64,000 bases of DNA from Tuctoria greenei (Eukaryota; Streptophyta; Magnoliopsida; Poales; Poaceae): contig JAYESD010000012.1 of assembly GCA_036927565.1 (NCBI GenBank), forward strand, positions 186,001 to 250,000, read 5' to 3'. Shown here piece by piece: positions 62,990-64,000 of this stretch (its first letter is position 1; each line of letters opens with the position of its first letter). Under the pieces are notes generated by a model. The model was not told the DNA's origin, made no database searches, and worked only from the letters and a program-made list of their open reading frames with translations. The translations under genes were made by a program, and so were the position numbers.

Positions 62990-64000
62990 AATCGCTGGAG
63001 ATGGATGCTCCGACGTTGCCCACCATCGTTGTGTAGACGTCGACGGCAGGCCCCTTGGGGGGTGTCAGAGCTAGGTGCTCCGGTGTCGTCCACCATCATC
63101 ATAGAGTCGTCGACGACAAGCCCCTTGGGAGGTGCCAGAGGTGGATGCTCCGGTGTCGTCCACCATCATCATAGGGTCGTCGACGGAAGGCCCCTGGTGC
63201 ACAGGCTATCACAAGAGAACCCTGTTAGCAACAAGTGCGGAGCAGGAGAGTTTACTCACTTATCCACACTTGGTGCTATCGTTGACGTGCTAGGACGTCG
63301 ACAGCAGGTCACTTGCGAGGTGCTGGAGCTGGATGCTCCGGCGTCGCCCACCACGGTCGTTGAGAAGTCGACGGCAGGCCCCTTGGGAGGTGCTTGAGCT
63401 GGATGCTCCGGCGTCATCCACCATCGTCGTAGAGTTGTCGACGGCAGACCCCTTGGGAGGTGCTAGAGTTGGATGTTCTAACGTCGTCCACCATCGTCGT
63501 TTGAGACGTTGATGGCAGGTCCCTCAGGAGGTGCCAGAGCTGGATGCTCCGGCATCGTCCACCCTCGTCGTTGAGACATCGACAACAGGCCCCTTGGGGA
63601 GTGCCGAAGATGGATGCTCCAACGTCGTTCACTATCGTCGTAGAGTCGTCGACACCAGGCCCCTGGTGTACAGGCTATCGCGAGAGAACCCTGTTAGCAA
63701 CAAGAGTGGGGCAGGAAAGTTTACTCACTTATCCGCGCTTGGTGCTGTCGTTGACATGTTGGGACATCGACGGCGGATGCCTTGCGAGGTGCCGGAGATG
63801 GATGCTCTGACGTTGTCCACTATCGTCGTTTGAGACGTCGACGGCAGGCCCCTTGGCAGGTGCCGGAGCTGGATGCTCTGGCGTCGTCCACCCTCATCGT
63901 TGAGACGTCGACGACAGTCCCCTTAGGGAGTGTCGAAGCTGGATGCACCGGCGTCGTCCACCATCGTCGTAGAGTCGTCGACGGTAGGCACCTGGTGTAC
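62990..64000. repeat. ~70-bp GC-rich minisatellite, copy B
   Basis: Same units and order as 12420-13422 at an offset of 50,575-50,578 bp, with scattered base changes. The window ends inside the array. Confidence 0.85.

Larger units (their letters stand above)
58561..64000. mobile_element. gypsy-type (Tat/Retand-like) element, copy B, cut by the right window edge
   Basis: An LTR-like region with TTTTTACGTGGTTCGGGCC and CGTAACACCCTACTCCAC near 58600-58650 resembles the antisense of a gypsy LTR. It is followed by a 57-bp repeat, the accessory ORF on the plus strand, and the ~70-bp minisatellite. If the LTR reading is right, gag-pol would lie to the right on the minus strand and the accessory ORF is antisense to it, the arrangement known for Tat-lineage elements. 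LTR limits are not resolved. Confidence 0.55.

Overview
The window is nuclear DNA from a plant, almost certainly a grass. The evidence is a SIRE/Opie-type copia LTR beginning TGAAAGCATCTAGGCCCC, a Tat-like gypsy accessory ORF of the 'putative gypsy type transposon' kind, two very large CACTA (En/Spm) DNA transposons, and short GC-rich host-type genes in AT-rich repeat DNA. I cannot name the species. Only one gene, a RING-H2 protein at 37.8-38.3 kb, looks like an ordinary resident host gene. Nearly everything else is transposon, or cargo carried by a transposon.

Layout. (1) 1-9,888: a minus-strand SIRE-lineage copia element that runs off the left edge, with LTR, primer-binding site, intact gag and pol, and an extra ORF broken by one in-frame stop and driven by what looks like its own promoter. 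(2) 9,889-13,707: the remaining part of a gypsy-type element (copy A) into which the copia element inserted: a decayed accessory ORF, then a ~70-bp minisatellite. (3) 13,708-18,320: a ~168-bp satellite-like array with a hAT-like scrap in it. (4) 18,536-36,434: CACTA-1, 17.9 kb, with a perfect 3-bp target duplication (TGC). (5) 36,438-39,650: a 3.2-kb island holding a 994-bp hAT element with a perfect 8-bp target duplication and the RING-H2 gene. (6) 39,654-57,999: CACTA-2, 18.3 kb, in the opposite orientation and with its own target duplication (GAC). (7) 58,003-64,000: short unassigned DNA, then gypsy copy B, collinear with copy A at an offset of about 50,575 bp.

The notable system is the CACTA family. 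Each copy has a TNP2-type transposase gene and, on the opposite strand, a six-exon gene joining a Transposase_24-like region to a C-terminal Ulp1/C48 (SUMO-protease-like) domain with its His, Asp, Gln and Cys in place. Just downstream of the transposase, on the same strand, each copy also carries a five-exon gene for a 152-aa protein that I identify as a SUMO-conjugating E2 (UBC9/SCE1 family). It keeps the catalytic Cys, the HPN motif, the catalytic Asp and the N-terminal SUMO/E1-binding residues. CACTA-1 alone also carries an intact F-box gene. So one transposon family holds a SUMO-conjugating enzyme, a SUMO-protease-like domain and, in one copy, a candidate ubiquitin-ligase adaptor. Two further small genes per element encode related proteins with acidic C-terminal tails and no family I recognise.

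How the parts may work together (inference). TNP2 and the E2 could come from one transcript by alternative splicing, because a strong splice acceptor lies just before the E2 start and a ~27-bp sequence from the TNP2 leader intron recurs there. CACTA-1 has an intact transposase and CACTA-2 has a single CGA-to-TGA stop in it, so CACTA-1 could mobilise both. Coding regions of the two copies align without indels. Differences are concentrated in the centre: 754-bp tandem repeats, duplicated promoter cassettes, and presence or absence of the F-box gene.
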